Part shown: one piece after another, positions 37,772-47,307 of the stretch
How the letters are laid out: every line of letters begins with the position of its first letter
Numbering within the stretch: position 1 is the stretch's first letter
Assembly (NCBI GenBank): GCA_003212515.1
Contig: QCPL01000004.1
Span: 1-64,000 of the forward strand
DNA: 64,000 nt
Reading direction: 5' to 3'
Source of the DNA: Prochlorococcus sp. AG-436-M02
Lineage (GTDB): Bacteria > Cyanobacteriota > Cyanobacteriia > PCC-6307 > Cyanobiaceae
Program-made: the position numbers and the translations under genes
Notes under the pieces: model-generated
Seen by the model: only the letters and a program-made list of their open reading frames with translations
Told to the model about the DNA's origin: nothing
The model's database searches: none

Positions 37772-38017
37772 TCAATTCCAAAATTCTAATTGATCAAGCT
37801 TAAACCAGACATCAGGCACAGGTCTCCTCCAACGAACTTGTCCATAATCCCCTTTAACGATCAATAACTCTCCTGGTCCTTCAAAAATATAATCAGGTAA
37901 AGAAACATCACTTGCTAAAGATTCTAGGCTATTTTGATAAACCTGCCGATTTACCCGAACCAAAGAACCCTTTCGAAAAGGCTTGATCTCATTAATAGAA
38001 TTAGGTTGTTCAGTCAT
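37772..38017 (-). CDS. ndhO: NAD(P)H-quinone oxidoreductase subunit O (NdhO)
   Basis: Small oxygenic-photosynthesis-specific NDH-1 subunit. The 81 residues contain FRKGSLVRVNRQVYQNSLES, ASDVSLPDYIFEGPGELLIV and KGDYGQVRWRRPVPDVWFKL with a terminal DQLEFW, matching the SH3-like NdhO fold. In other cyanobacteria NdhO restrains cyclic electron flow through NDH-1; that regulation is family knowledge. ATG at 38017, divergent from the epimerase gene with 78 bases between. Confidence 0.9.
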   Translation of the reverse strand: MTEQPNSINEIKPFRKGSLVRVNRQVYQNSLESLASDVSLPDYIFEGPGELLIVKGDYGQVRWRRPVPDVWFKLDQLEFWN

Positions 38018-38095
38018 AAGAAAATAATCCCTCTAAGATAACTAAGTATCCAATCTCTAGCACAAACTTTAAATCTATCTATGAAATGAGGTTTT

Positions 38096-39031
38096 ATGCG
38101 CTTATTACTACTTGGTTGCACTGGATTTATTGGTTCTGAATTAGTGCCAAGACTTCTTAGGTCAGGACATCAAATAACCATAATTAGTCGCAAGAAGCAA
38201 AGGAAATCAAAGCATTATGATTCTAATTCAATTAATTTCGTAAAAGCTAATCCAGCAAATCCCTCCTGTTGGGAAAATAGTGATCTTCTTAAATCACTAG
38301 AAAAAGCTGAAGGAGTAATTAATCTTGTAGGGGAGCCTATTGCAGAAAAGCGTTGGACGAAAAAACATTGCAATGAAATCCGAGACAGCCGACTCAATTC
38401 GACTAACAATTTAATCAATGCAATTTCTAACCTAAAAAGGCCTCCTTCAATTCTCATCAATGGATCAGCAATAGGTTTTTATGGAACAAGTTTAGAAAAT
38501 ATTTTCGACGAGAAGAATTCCTCAGGATCAGATTTTCTAGCAGAGTTGTGCAATCAATGGGAAAGTATTGCATTAAATAAACCAAAGCAAACACGTTTGG
38601 TGATTATCAGAACAGGGATAGTCCTTGGCAAGCATGGAGGTGCTTTAGCTAAAATGCTTCCCATTTTTCGAGCAGGTCTTGGAGGGCCCATAGGTAACGG
38701 CAAGCAATGGATGAGCTGGATTCATATAAGTGATCTGTGCCAAATAATTGAACAGGCAATTGATAAGAAATCCTGGTCTGGTGTCTTTAATGGTGTAAGT
38801 CCAAATCAAGTTACGATGTCAGAATTTTGCACTCTTCTAGGTAAATCACTAAATCGTCCCTCTCTTTTAACGGTGCCTGGCGCAATATTAAAAATTTTAC
38901 TAGGAGATGGAGCTCAAGTGGTACTAAAAGGACAAAAAGTTGTACCTAAAAGGCTTAATAATAATAGTTTCAAATTTAAGTACCCTTTTATAGAGCAAGC
39001 CTTTCAATCAATTATCGATTCATCATTTTAA
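38096..39031 (+). CDS. NAD-dependent epimerase-like protein (TIGR01777/SDR39U1, YfcH-like)
   Basis: Atypical short-chain dehydrogenase with an N-terminal GxxGxxG Rossmann motif (LLLGCTGFIGSELVPRLL), INLVGEPIAEKRWTKKHCNE and RDSRLNSTNNLINAI, all typical of TIGR01777. GAIGFYG-type SAIGFYG and the C-terminal DUF1731-like part (VVPKRLNNNSFKFKYP) are present. 311 residues. Substrate unknown; plant and cyanobacterial relatives have been linked to cell division, but I cannot transfer that. ATG at 38096. Converges tightly on the LpxB-related gene (3 bases). Confidence 0.85.
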   Translation: MRLLLLGCTGFIGSELVPRLLRSGHQITIISRKKQRKSKHYDSNSINFVKANPANPSCWENSDLLKSLEKAEGVINLVGEPIAEKRWTKKHCNEIRDSRLNSTNNLINAISNLKRPPSILINGSAIGFYGTSLENIFDEKNSSGSDFLAELCNQWESIALNKPKQTRLVIIRTGIVLGKHGGALAKMLPIFRAGLGGPIGNGKQWMSWIHISDLCQIIEQAIDKKSWSGVFNGVSPNQVTMSEFCTLLGKSLNRPSLLTVPGAILKILLGDGAQVVLKGQKVVPKRLNNNSFKFKYPFIEQAFQSIIDSSF

Positions 39032-39034
39032 TTC

Positions 39035-40255
39035 TTAGTTTTTCACTACATATTTGAAAATCAAATTATTTATCGAAGCAGCTATTCTTTTGGTTCCACC
39101 TTTTTCACCTAGTCTAGATAATCCCTTCTTGAGACAAGCCTCTTTAAATTGAGAATCTTGAATTAAATTCGAAGAGATTTCTACAATTAAATTAGCCGTA
39201 TCTAAACATAAATTTCTTTTATTTGAATATTTCTTTTCTGCGCAAAAAACAGTTTTTCCAAGTAATCTTCTCTGAGCTTCGGCAAAAGAAGAAGTGAATT
39301 GAGGTCCTTTCCCTGGAAGCTGAATAACTGGTTTACCCAAGCCAACTGCTTGTTCAGCAGCAGTTCCAGCCATACATAATAAGAGATCACTACTCTGTAG
39401 AAGCTCTGCAAAAGAATTTCTGTGAACTTTCAAGTAAGAAGTTCCATTAATCAATTCTAGATAAATTGTGTTATAAGACTGTTTAAAAGTACTCCAATCA
39501 TAATGAGATACTAAAGCTATAAATTCTTCATCACGAATTGAATTAACCAATGCAAGGTCAAAACTAAAATTTGAATCAGATACAAACGAATTGGGCAAGC
39601 ACTTCAAAACCCGCAAAATCATTAACAAGTTTTGATCCAACTCTGGACGGCGACTACCAGGCAAAATTCCTAATCGAAAAACCTTCTTAGGGAATTGATT
39701 CTTTGGAGTCAAAACAGGGTCCATGAATGGGTTCCCTAAAAAAGCTACTGGTCTATTTAGTTGAATTGTTAGGTCTTTAGCAGTTAAATCATCACGGCTA
39801 TAAATCTCTAAAACACGATTACTTTTCAAACAAATTGAAGCTGGCCATGGTAAACGTAATTTACCCTCATAATGGCTAGAATATGCAACTAAATAAACGG
39901 CTATTTTTCTTTTACTAAGCCAAGCTGCAAAAAGTGGAACTACATCGCCAACAACAATTAAAAGATCATAACTACTCGCAATATTTAATAATAACAATAA
40001 ACTTCTAAAAAGATAAAAAATCTGACCTTGAATTAATTCCGTAAATCTACCAATTAAGCTTGTATATCCAATCCCACCAGTACTAAATTCCTGCCTAAAG
40101 CCATGTATCTGAATTCCTACATTTTGGTAAGCATTTCCTTTCCCAACAAAAGGAAATGCTTCAACCTCATGACCTATTCTTTTCAATTCAATTCCTAATA
40201 ATGCACCAGAAACATCTTCTCCATGTCCATTACTTATAAGAAGAAGCCTAGCCAA
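39035..40255 (-). CDS. Lipid-A-disaccharide-synthase-related protein (TIGR03492-like)
   Basis: GT-B fold protein of 406 residues conserved in cyanobacteria. N-terminal LLLISNGHGEDVSGALLGIE, YDLLIVVGDVVPLFAAWL, then LGILPGSRRPELDQNLLMIL and CMAGTAAEQAVGLGKPVIQL. The last two parallel the donor-binding region of LpxB and MurG. Picocyanobacterial lipid A is unusual, so the acceptor is uncertain. Start is a TTG at 40255, one base after the TPR gene's stop, so coupled to it. Confidence 0.8.
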   Translation of the reverse strand: MARLLLISNGHGEDVSGALLGIELKRIGHEVEAFPFVGKGNAYQNVGIQIHGFRQEFSTGGIGYTSLIGRFTELIQGQIFYLFRSLLLLLNIASSYDLLIVVGDVVPLFAAWLSKRKIAVYLVAYSSHYEGKLRLPWPASICLKSNRVLEIYSRDDLTAKDLTIQLNRPVAFLGNPFMDPVLTPKNQFPKKVFRLGILPGSRRPELDQNLLMILRVLKCLPNSFVSDSNFSFDLALVNSIRDEEFIALVSHYDWSTFKQSYNTIYLELINGTSYLKVHRNSFAELLQSSDLLLCMAGTAAEQAVGLGKPVIQLPGKGPQFTSSFAEAQRRLLGKTVFCAEKKYSNKRNLCLDTANLIVEISSNLIQDSQFKEACLKKGLSRLGEKGGTKRIAASINNLIFKYVVKN

Positions 40256-40256
40256 A

Positions 40257-40691
40257 TTAGAATCCTAACCATGCCTGAATCTTTTTCAAAGCATTCCATT
40301 CGGGCTTTCGATTTAATCCATCTTGAATAGAATTTTTTAGTTCCTTTTGAAGCTCGGGCAAAATCAATAGAGCTCTTTTAACAAAATCAATATGTTCTCT
40401 AACTCCTTTAGAGTTTGTCTCAAGAAGAGCAAGAGTTAAATTAATTCTAGATTGAGGATCCTGAGGATTTAATTTAACTGCAATTCGAGCAGATCGCAAA
40501 GCATTTTGATTCTGATTGCAAAGTAATTGAAGCCAGGCTAGGCAAGTCCAACCTGCTGATTGGTTGGGAGAGATATTAGTAATTTCCTGAAAATCATTAA
40601 TTAATGTGCTTGCCTCTTCTCCAGATTCATATCTAGCCATGGCATTCTCAAATAAACTTTCTTTATTTGTTTCCATTGAATTAATACTCAT
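40257..40691 (-). CDS. TPR-like protein of unknown function
   Basis: 144 residues, wholly helical, with TPR-type repeats: SLFENAMARYESGEEASTLI, then AGWTCLAWLQLLCNQNQNAL with RSARIAVKLNPQDPQSRINL. The partner is unknown. ATG at 40691; a second ATG five codons on (METNKES) is also possible. Lies between the A-type Fe-S carrier (upstream, 29 bases) and the LpxB-related gene, all on the minus strand. Confidence 0.75.
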   Translation of the reverse strand: MSINSMETNKESLFENAMARYESGEEASTLINDFQEITNISPNQSAGWTCLAWLQLLCNQNQNALRSARIAVKLNPQDPQSRINLTLALLETNSKGVREHIDFVKRALLILPELQKELKNSIQDGLNRKPEWNALKKIQAWLGF

Positions 40692-40720
40692 AAGATAAAG
40701 AAAATACTTTTAAGCAATAT

Positions 40721-41116
40721 TTAAACAGCAAATGAACTTCCGCATCCACAAGTTTGAGTAGCATTAGGATTGGTAAAATTAAATCCTCCTCCTATCAATT
40801 CATTACTAAAATCTAACTGCATTCCATAAATATATAAAAGACTTTTTGGATCGCAAACAACTCTGAATGAAATTCCTTGAAGTGTTTCATATTCATAAAC
40901 TTTATCACCTTCTTGTATATCAACAGAAGCAACAAAATCCATTGTATAACTCATACCACTGCATCCACCTGAGCGGACTCCAACTCTAAGTAATTGATTT
41001 TCCCCTTTTTCCTTACAAAGTATTGCCAATTGCTGCATTGCAGATTGAGTAATCAAAATCCCTTTCCCATCTTCAGAAGTATGAGGTTCCAGGTGGGAGG
41101 ATACAGAACTATTCAT
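40721..41116 (-). CDS. A-type iron-sulphur cluster carrier (SufA/IscA family)
   Basis: The three conserved cysteines are present: SGGCSGMSYTM (about residues 50-60) and TQTCGCGSSFAV at the C-terminus (C-x-C). 131 residues; the first 22 or so precede the core and are poorly conserved. It carries Fe-S clusters to apoproteins such as the photosystem and NDH Fe-S subunits, or regulates assembly as in cyanobacterial SufA/IscA. ATG at 41116. Divergent from zds with 108 bases between starts. Confidence 0.9.
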   Translation of the reverse strand: MNSSVSSHLEPHTSEDGKGILITQSAMQQLAILCKEKGENQLLRVGVRSGGCSGMSYTMDFVASVDIQEGDKVYEYETLQGISFRVVCDPKSLLYIYGMQLDFSNELIGGGFNFTNPNATQTCGCGSSFAV

Positions 41117-41224
41117 TGTTTTTAGCTTTAGTCTAATATCACTTTATTAATAAACCTAGGGTTTTGTCTTATTCGAGCTTTCCACTATTGTGAATGGTAT
41201 TAGTAAGTTTATTCAAATAAAGCG

Positions 41225-42685
41225 ATGAAGGTTGCGATAATTGGCGCTGGCCTCGCGGGACTTTCAGCAGCGGTAGATCTTGTCGATGCAGGACATTCAG
41301 TAGAGCTTTATGAAGCCAGACCCTTCTTAGGAGGCAAAGTTGGTAGCTGGGAAGACCAAAATGGTAATCATATAGAAATGGGATTACATGTCTTTTTCTT
41401 TAATTATGCAAATTTATTTGCTCTTATGAAGAAAGTAGGTGCAATAGACAATTTATTGCCGAAAGAGCACACACATTTATTCGTTAATAAAGGGGGAGAT
41501 GTTAAATCTTTGGATTTTCGTTTTGCCCTTGGAGCACCTTTCAACGGTCTCAAAGCCTTCTTCACTACACCTCAACTAAATTGGATTGATAAATTAAGAA
41601 ACGCTCTTGCGCTTGGAACTAGCCCCATTGTTCAGGGTCTTATTGATTACGAAGGTGCTATGAAAACAATTCGAGCACTAGATGCAATTAGCTTTCAAGA
41701 ATGGTTCTTAAATCATGGTGGTAGCTTAAATAGTATCCAACGAATGTGGAACCCTATTGCTTATGCTCTTGGTTTCATTGATTGTGAAACAATTTCTGCG
41801 AGGTGCATGCTTACAATATTTATGATGTTTGCTTCAAAAACAGAAGCTTCAAAATTAAACCTGCTTAAAGGTTCACCGCATAAATGGCTAACCAAACCAA
41901 TTCTTGACTATATAGAAAAGAAAGGTGCTCAACTTCATCTAAGACATAAAGTAAAAGAAATCTGTTTTGAAAGTATTGAGAAGCCAGAAGTAACTCAACT
42001 TATATTGAATACACCTGAAGGAGAGATAATAGTTAAAGCTGATAAATATCTTGCAGCATGTGATGTTCCAGGAATTCAAAAGCTTATCCCTGAAGATTGG
42101 AAATCATTCTCAGAATTTGCATCTATAGACAAATTAGAGGCTGTTCCAGTTGCAACAGTTCAGCTTAGATACGATGGATGGGTTACAGAGTTAAACAAGC
42201 AATCTGAGATAAGTAACCTTAATACTCCATTAGGACTAAATAACCTTTTATATACTGCTGACGCTGATTTCAGTTGCTTTGCTGATCTAGCATTAACGAG
42301 TCCAGAAGATTATCGAAAAGAAGGTCTTGGATCCTTATTGCAATGCGTCCTTACCCCAGGCGATCCATGGATTCCCAAATCCTCAAGCAAAATTGTCGAT
42401 CATACTGATAAACAAATTAGAGCACTATTTCCATCATCAAAAAATTTAAAATTAGTGTGGAGTAATGTTGTTAAATTGACCCAATCTCTTTATAAGGAAT
42501 CTCCTGGAATGGATCCATTTAGGCCAAATCAATTAACCCCAATAAGTAATTTTTTCTTAGCAGGGAGTTATACAAAGCAGGACTATATAGACTCCATGGA
42601 AGGTGCAACCATGAGTGGGCACTTGGCAGCTTCAGCAATACTTCAGAAGCCATCAAAATTAGAAAAGAATTCTTCAGTATATTGA
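41225..42685 (+). CDS. zds: Zeta-carotene desaturase (plant type, CrtQ)
   Basis: Converts 9,9'-di-cis-zeta-carotene to pro-lycopene through neurosporene, with FAD and quinone. N-terminal [20 protein letters not shown], then [20 protein letters not shown] with [10 protein letters not shown]; the CrtQ type is shown by the FF/FN variant against the IFFGAYPN of pds. C-terminal [20 protein letters not shown] binds FAD. 486 residues, ATG at 41225. The SRPBCC gene follows after one base. Confidence 0.95.
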   Translation: MKVAIIGAGLAGLSAAVDLVDAGHSVELYEARPFLGGKVGSWEDQNGNHIEMGLHVFFFNYANLFALMKKVGAIDNLLPKEHTHLFVNKGGDVKSLDFRFALGAPFNGLKAFFTTPQLNWIDKLRNALALGTSPIVQGLIDYEGAMKTIRALDAISFQEWFLNHGGSLNSIQRMWNPIAYALGFIDCETISARCMLTIFMMFASKTEASKLNLLKGSPHKWLTKPILDYIEKKGAQLHLRHKVKEICFESIEKPEVTQLILNTPEGEIIVKADKYLAACDVPGIQKLIPEDWKSFSEFASIDKLEAVPVATVQLRYDGWVTELNKQSEISNLNTPLGLNNLLYTADADFSCFADLALTSPEDYRKEGLGSLLQCVLTPGDPWIPKSSSKIVDHTDKQIRALFPSSKNLKLVWSNVVKLTQSLYKESPGMDPFRPNQLTPISNFFLAGSYTKQDYIDSMEGATMSGHLAASAILQKPSKLEKNSSVY

Positions 42686-42686
42686 T

Positions 42687-43145
42687 ATGGGACAATGGCT
42701 TGAACATACTGTTATAAGCAGAATAGATGCTCCCATTGAACAGGTGTGGCATGTGTGGAGTGATCTAGAAGCAATGCCTTTATGGATGACTTGGATAGAA
42801 TCAGTCAAAACCATTGATAATGAAACAACTACTCTTCCTGATCTGACAGAATGGACCTTGGCAGCTAATGGATTTCGTTTTAAATGGAAAGCTCAAATAA
42901 ATGAAAGAATAGACCAGGAAAAACTTAAATGGTCTTCAGTAGGAGGCCTACCAACTAAAGGTTCAGTAAAATTTGATGAACAAGGAGAAAATTCTACAAT
43001 TGTAAAATTAATAATTTCCTATGAGCTACCTAAAGCAATAGCAAGATTTATGAAAGAAGATATTCTCGGTAAACTAGTTACAAATGAATTACAAAATAAC
43101 TTAGATAATTTCAAGGCTCTTGTTGAAAGTGGTCGAGGTAAATAA
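42687..43145 (+). CDS. SRPBCC (START/polyketide cyclase-like) protein
   Basis: 152-residue single-domain protein with the SRPBCC opening (HTVISRIDAPIEQVWHVWSD) followed by MPLWMTWIESV and the central strands, and a long C-terminal helix (FMKEDILGKLVTNELQNNLD). Such folds bind hydrophobic ligands. It abuts zds, and this pairing is frequent in cyanobacteria, so a role near carotenoid or quinone chemistry is a reasonable guess, without residue-level proof. Converges on hemD. Confidence 0.82.
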   Translation: MGQWLEHTVISRIDAPIEQVWHVWSDLEAMPLWMTWIESVKTIDNETTTLPDLTEWTLAANGFRFKWKAQINERIDQEKLKWSSVGGLPTKGSVKFDEQGENSTIVKLIISYELPKAIARFMKEDILGKLVTNELQNNLDNFKALVESGRGK

Positions 43146-43169
43146 ATTCAATTAATTATATAATCCAAG

Positions 43170-43973
43170 TTAACTTTGAATGGATTGAATACAAACTTCT
43201 AATAAACCTTCAAGATCATGTTGATTTGCTTCTTGATCTACACGATTAAAATATTTTCTACAACTCAGACTTGTCTGAGGCCCTATTGAAATAATCTTTA
43301 CCCCAAGCAATATTCTTTGCCAATCAATGCCCAAAGCTTCTTTAAGCAAATGAGCAGTATGAGCTGCTGTTTTAGCACTGGTAAATAAAACTGCATCGAC
43401 TTTTGTGTTAGTCAATTCAAGAAAAGTATTTCTAGGGATCTCATTAGGACATTTAGATTCATATGCAGGCACTTCCACTACATGGGCCCCAGCAGTAACA
43501 AGCTCTTTAGCCAAAAGATTTCTACCTCCAGTTTGAACTCGAGGAATTAAAAATCTTAATCCCAAAACTGATACAGGGAAGTTATTAATCAAACTATCAG
43601 CTACAAATTCAGGTGGCACAAAGTCTGGAATGGCATCAAGAGATTCAAGCAATCGTGCCGTTTTTCTACCAACTGCAGCAATTTTTAGACTTTTAGAAAG
43701 CAATGCAAGAGAGGTTCCTATTAATTGCAATCTTTTCTCTACAGCCATTACACCATTACTGCTGGAAAAAATAATCCAATGAAAACGATTTATCTCCTGC
43801 AAAGAATCATCTAAAAACCGCCATTCATCTGGTGGAACAATTACTAAAGCAGGAAGATCTAACACCCTTGCTCCTTTACCTTCAAAAAGAGAACGAGCTT
43901 CTGCTTGTTGATCTTGAGATCGCGTTATAACGACTGTCTTCCCTTTTAAAGGCAAGCTTGTCTCCAAATTCAT
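43170..43973 (-). CDS. hemD: Uroporphyrinogen-III synthase
   Basis: Cyclises hydroxymethylbilane to uroporphyrinogen III, the branch to chlorophyll, haem and sirohaem. HemD is poorly conserved, but the two-lobe pattern is visible: VVITRSQDQQAEARSLFEGK at the start, FHWIIFSSSNGVMAVEKRL near residue 66, and VDAVLFTSAKTAAHTAHLLK with ISIGPQTSLSCRKYFNRV in the C-terminal half. 267 residues, ATG at 43973. Downstream of the GH3 gene on the same strand. Confidence 0.87.
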   Translation of the reverse strand: MNLETSLPLKGKTVVITRSQDQQAEARSLFEGKGARVLDLPALVIVPPDEWRFLDDSLQEINRFHWIIFSSSNGVMAVEKRLQLIGTSLALLSKSLKIAAVGRKTARLLESLDAIPDFVPPEFVADSLINNFPVSVLGLRFLIPRVQTGGRNLLAKELVTAGAHVVEVPAYESKCPNEIPRNTFLELTNTKVDAVLFTSAKTAAHTAHLLKEALGIDWQRILLGVKIISIGPQTSLSCRKYFNRVDQEANQHDLEGLLEVCIQSIQS

Positions 43974-44004
43974 GGGTTACAAAAACAAAGCAAAACGGTC
44001 GAGT

Positions 44005-45651
44005 TTAATTAGTGAACTCTAAAGAATTATTCCTTGAAAGACATTTACCTCTGCTCTTTGCAAATAAAGTTGTAAGGATTTTTTGTTGAGCTTCTGGCAT
44101 CTGTCCAGAACTATAAGCAGCTGAAACAGCAGGGTCTAACACTGTAAGAAGATTTTCCCAAAAATAACTGCTGCCATAAACTACCACCCCAGAAAGGAGT
44201 TTTCTTGTTTGCAACTGTTCAACAACTGCAAGCCAAGGTTCTTTTAAATCTTGATCACCCTTAAAAGGATTACCTCTAACAAATAGTTGAAGAAAAAAAG
44301 GCCCCCTGCCAAGACGATCCAAAGCTAATGGTTCATCTTGACTATCTTTCCAAGGCTGGACTCCTAAAGGGTGAACAATAATATTTTTATACCCATATTG
44401 CTGAGGAATGCACAAAGCTGGAGAAGTACTAGATACTTGCGAGCATGGTAAAACTCCATCGACCTTAATTAAATTTACTAGATCCCCAGATCTATCAATT
44501 GCACAAGGGTTCTTAATCTGTATTGAAATATCAACCAACTTATGAAGTAAATCAATATCTTTTGTTTTAACAAACTCTTTTTTTTGAGATAAATTTTGTT
44601 TTTCGAATTGCTTTGACCGAGAATTGCTTAACTGTGAGATTGCCTCTCTTCGTCTTTCAAGTGATTGATTAAGCCTGGACAAAGGAATTCTTTCTTTTAA
44701 AAATGCTTCAACTAGTGCATTAATTGCTTTATAAGGATCTTTAGGCATCAGAAGTAAATCTGCTCCTGCTTCAAAAGCTAGGACAACTGCTTCCCCTGAG
44801 TCGTAGCGATGACTAATTGCATTCATAAGCAAAGCATCCGTAACCACTAATCCTTCAAAACGCATTTTTTTTCGAAGCAAATCAATAAGAATTTTTTTTG
44901 AGAAAGTTGCTGGATAAGTACGGTCTATTTTATTGAAAAGAACATGTGCCGTCATAACACTATTGACGCCTGCATTAATTAATGACTGAAAAGGAATAAG
45001 CTCTCTTTTCTCTAATTGCTCAAGATCATTGTCAAGTATTGGTAATTCCAAATGTGAATCAACCCCTGTATCACCATGACCTGGAAAATGTTTTGCACAA
45101 CTCATAACACCCTGCGAAATTATTCCTTTGTGAAAAGCACATGCAAGAGCAGAGGCAATCTCAGGCTCTGTTCCCCAAGCTCTCATGTTTATAACTGGAT
45201 TTAAAGGATTACTATTAACATCGCAGACAGGAGCTAACACCCAATTCAATCCACAACAGCGAGCTTGATCGCCAACACAATTTCCATATTCTTCAGCCAG
45301 CCGAAGTGCTGATTCTGGATCTTCTAAATATCTAAGGCCCAATGCCAAGGGAGGTGGCAAAAATGAACCTCCAGCAAATCTTTGGCCGACCCCTTCTTCC
45401 ACATCAGCGCAGAGAAAAATTGGTTTATCAGAAAAACCAATTAACTCAGAGGTCCTTTCCTGGATCTCATTCACATTCCCACCATACAAAATAACACCAC
45501 CCACTCCTTCTCGAAGCAAGTTTTTTAATTCTTGATTAGATAACTCCCATGCAGGGTATTGCCGAAGTGAATCCAAAGCATGTCCACTAGCTCTCACAAC
45601 AAAAAGCTCAGCAACTTTTCTTTTTAGCTCAAGATATTCTTGTGATTTCAA
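44005..45651 (-). CDS. GH3 family glycosidase, NagZ-like beta-N-acetylhexosaminidase with a long C-terminus
   Basis: The N-terminal 340 residues are NagZ-like: [16 protein letters not shown], then [14 protein letters not shown], the signature [19 protein letters not shown] near 186-204, and [12 protein letters not shown] with the nucleophile Asp near 269. NagZ trims GlcNAc from anhydromuropeptides in wall recycling. The 548 residues exceed single-domain NagZ by about 200; the extra part shows no motif I know. The TTG start at 45651 overlaps the rbfA stop as TTGA. Confidence 0.87.
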   Translation of the reverse strand: MKSQEYLELKRKVAELFVVRASGHALDSLRQYPAWELSNQELKNLLREGVGGVILYGGNVNEIQERTSELIGFSDKPIFLCADVEEGVGQRFAGGSFLPPPLALGLRYLEDPESALRLAEEYGNCVGDQARCCGLNWVLAPVCDVNSNPLNPVINMRAWGTEPEIASALACAFHKGIISQGVMSCAKHFPGHGDTGVDSHLELPILDNDLEQLEKRELIPFQSLINAGVNSVMTAHVLFNKIDRTYPATFSKKILIDLLRKKMRFEGLVVTDALLMNAISHRYDSGEAVVLAFEAGADLLLMPKDPYKAINALVEAFLKERIPLSRLNQSLERRREAISQLSNSRSKQFEKQNLSQKKEFVKTKDIDLLHKLVDISIQIKNPCAIDRSGDLVNLIKVDGVLPCSQVSSTSPALCIPQQYGYKNIIVHPLGVQPWKDSQDEPLALDRLGRGPFFLQLFVRGNPFKGDQDLKEPWLAVVEQLQTRKLLSGVVVYGSSYFWENLLTVLDPAVSAAYSSGQMPEAQQKILTTLFAKSRGKCLSRNNSLEFTN

Positions 45652-46046
45652 AATGAAGCTGGCTTATCAGTCAAAGTAGAATTTTTTGTTTTTCTTTCAT
45701 CTTCCAATTGACCTAGAAGATCAAGGACAGAAGTGCCTTTTTCCATTCCTCTATCTAATTTGAAAACAACTTCTGGAGCTCTGCGCATCTGCAATCTTCT
45801 GCCTAATTCTCCTTTAAGAAAAATTTGAGAAGCTTCTAATTCAGAAAAAACCTCATTTTTTTGATTTGAATTTCCAAAAATACTTACAAAAATCTTGCAA
45901 TGTTGTAGGTCACCAGAGACCTCAACCCCTGTAATAGTAATCATTGTCGAACTAATGCGATGATCTCTAAGCCCATTTAACAAAAGGAGACTCATCTCCT
46001 TTCGAATCAGTGCAGCAACTTTTTCAACACGTCTACTTTGAGCCAT
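45648..46046 (-). CDS. rbfA: Ribosome-binding factor A
   Basis: 30S maturation factor with a KH-like fold. [20 protein letters not shown] at the start, [20 protein letters not shown] in the middle and [20 protein letters not shown] near the C-terminus are typical. 132 residues. ATG at 46046, two bases after ycf33; overlaps the GH3 gene by four bases, giving a ycf33-rbfA-GH3 transcript. Confidence 0.94.
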   Translation of the reverse strand: MAQSRRVEKVAALIRKEMSLLLLNGLRDHRISSTMITITGVEVSGDLQHCKIFVSIFGNSNQKNEVFSELEASQIFLKGELGRRLQMRRAPEVVFKLDRGMEKGTSVLDLLGQLEDERKTKNSTLTDKPASF

Positions 46047-46048
46047 AA

Positions 46049-46255
46049 CTAAAGCAAAGATGATGGGAACACCATCCCTCGAAGAATAAAAACCAAAGTC
46101 AAAAGACCACTAATCAAAGCACCAATCAACGAAATGGCAGTAATGGGATTTTTACTTCGCTTGATCAATGGTTCAAGGAAAGCAGCAAAAACCCCAAGGA
46201 TGATTGTTATTAGATATTTAGGATATCTAGAAACATTAGAAAAAAACTCGCCCAT
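46049..46255 (-). CDS. ycf33: Ycf33 / DUF751 family membrane protein
   Basis: 68-residue protein with two membrane helices. The opening [20 protein letters not shown] and the middle [20 protein letters not shown] are the DUF751/Ycf33 pattern of cyanobacteria and plastids; relatives have been linked with cyclic electron flow around PSI. ATG at 46255, divergent from the GST gene. Confidence 0.85.
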   Translation of the reverse strand: MGEFFSNVSRYPKYLITIILGVFAAFLEPLIKRSKNPITAISLIGALISGLLTLVFILRGMVFPSSLL

Positions 46256-46314
46256 TGTTCACGCTATTTCATATCCTTAATAGCTATTCTGATCTATTTT
46301 GAGTTAAAAGCTTT

Positions 46315-47040
46315 ATGTTGGAGCTCTACCAATTTAAGCATTCAACTTTTTGCCTAAAAGTCCGCATGGTTCTACAGGCAAAAAAAATGAGTTACAGAAC
46401 GGTTGAAATTGTTCCTGGTATAGGACAAGTCAATGTTTTCAGGCTTTCAGGTCAACGCAAAGTACCTGTATTAAAGGATGGCGAAAATGTAATCGCAGAT
46501 TCCAGTGCAATAATTGAATATCTAGAAAATATTACAAAAGAGCCTCGATTATTACCTGATCAATCGCAGGAATCTACAAATGTCCACATTATCGAAGATT
46601 GGGCAGATACAACTTTGGCCAAATATGTTCGCATGGAATTAATTAAAGCTGCTGCAATTGACCAATCTTTAAGAGAAGCTTTATTGCCCGAAGATTTTCC
46701 GGTTTCCCTGAAGGGGTTGATCAATAATCTCCCATGCGAGCTCATAAATGGTCTAACGCAGGCACTGAATAATGAAAAAAGCAACATCTTGCTTCACAGC
46801 CTTGAAAAAATATCTAACTTAGTGAGAAATAATCAGTGGCTAGTCGGAAATTCTTTAAGTATTGCTGATATAGCTGTTGCATCTCAATTATCACTCCTTT
46901 GTTTTCCTGCTTCAGCAGGAACCAATCTGGTTGGGAAAGGGTGTTCTGGATATAAAGACAATCCTCTATTAGATCCACTTTTTAAGTGGAGAGATAATCT
47001 CGAGCAATTGCTCTTAGATAAAGATCCGGCAAGCATATAA
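46315..47040 (+). CDS. Glutathione S-transferase family protein
   Basis: The N-terminal thioredoxin-like domain is LYQFKHSTFCLKVRMVLQAK with a Cys at the active-site position, and QRKVPVLKDGENVIADSSAI is the cis-Pro and glutathione-binding segment (VPV, then DSSAI). The C-terminal helical domain has the GST motif NSLSIADIAVASQLSLL. 241 residues. The Cys suggests an omega/lambda-like thiol transferase rather than a classical conjugating GST. ATG at 46315; the CRR7-like gene follows after 12 bases. Confidence 0.88.
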   Translation: MLELYQFKHSTFCLKVRMVLQAKKMSYRTVEIVPGIGQVNVFRLSGQRKVPVLKDGENVIADSSAIIEYLENITKEPRLLPDQSQESTNVHIIEDWADTTLAKYVRMELIKAAAIDQSLREALLPEDFPVSLKGLINNLPCELINGLTQALNNEKSNILLHSLEKISNLVRNNQWLVGNSLSIADIAVASQLSLLCFPASAGTNLVGKGCSGYKDNPLLDPLFKWRDNLEQLLLDKDPASI

Positions 47041-47052
47041 ATCAACTAATCA

Positions 47053-47307
47053 ATGTCAAATCCAATAATTAGAGATTGCGAAAACTATGTGGTACTTGAA
47101 CCATGCAAAAACGAAAAATTTCTTTCATCCGAAGAGACTATTGTCTGGTTAGAAACATGGCTCAAAGCAATGGATAAACTGCCTGAAGACTTACAAAATC
47201 AAGGCTCTATAAGATCAGTTGCAAAAAGATTACTTGACACTGCCTGTGATCTACAAATAAGACCAGGCTTTAAAGTGGAATGGTTTGCAATTCGTCTTAA
47301 TCCTTAG
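47053..47307 (+). CDS. CRR7-like protein (DUF3571), NDH-associated
   Basis: 84 residues resembling cyanobacterial homologues of CHLORORESPIRATORY REDUCTION 7, a factor needed for the chloroplast NDH complex. The pattern is YVVLEPCKNEKFLSSEET near the N-terminus, LPEDLQNQGSIRSVAKRLLD in the middle and DTACDLQIRPGFKVEWFAIR with a short tail. No membrane segment. Homology is by recognition of the LLDTACxL..GP.....W.A.RL pattern, so moderately sure. It would add another NDH-linked gene to this window. Converges on aroK with 11 bases of overlap. Confidence 0.7.
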   Translation: MSNPIIRDCENYVVLEPCKNEKFLSSEETIVWLETWLKAMDKLPEDLQNQGSIRSVAKRLLDTACDLQIRPGFKVEWFAIRLNP

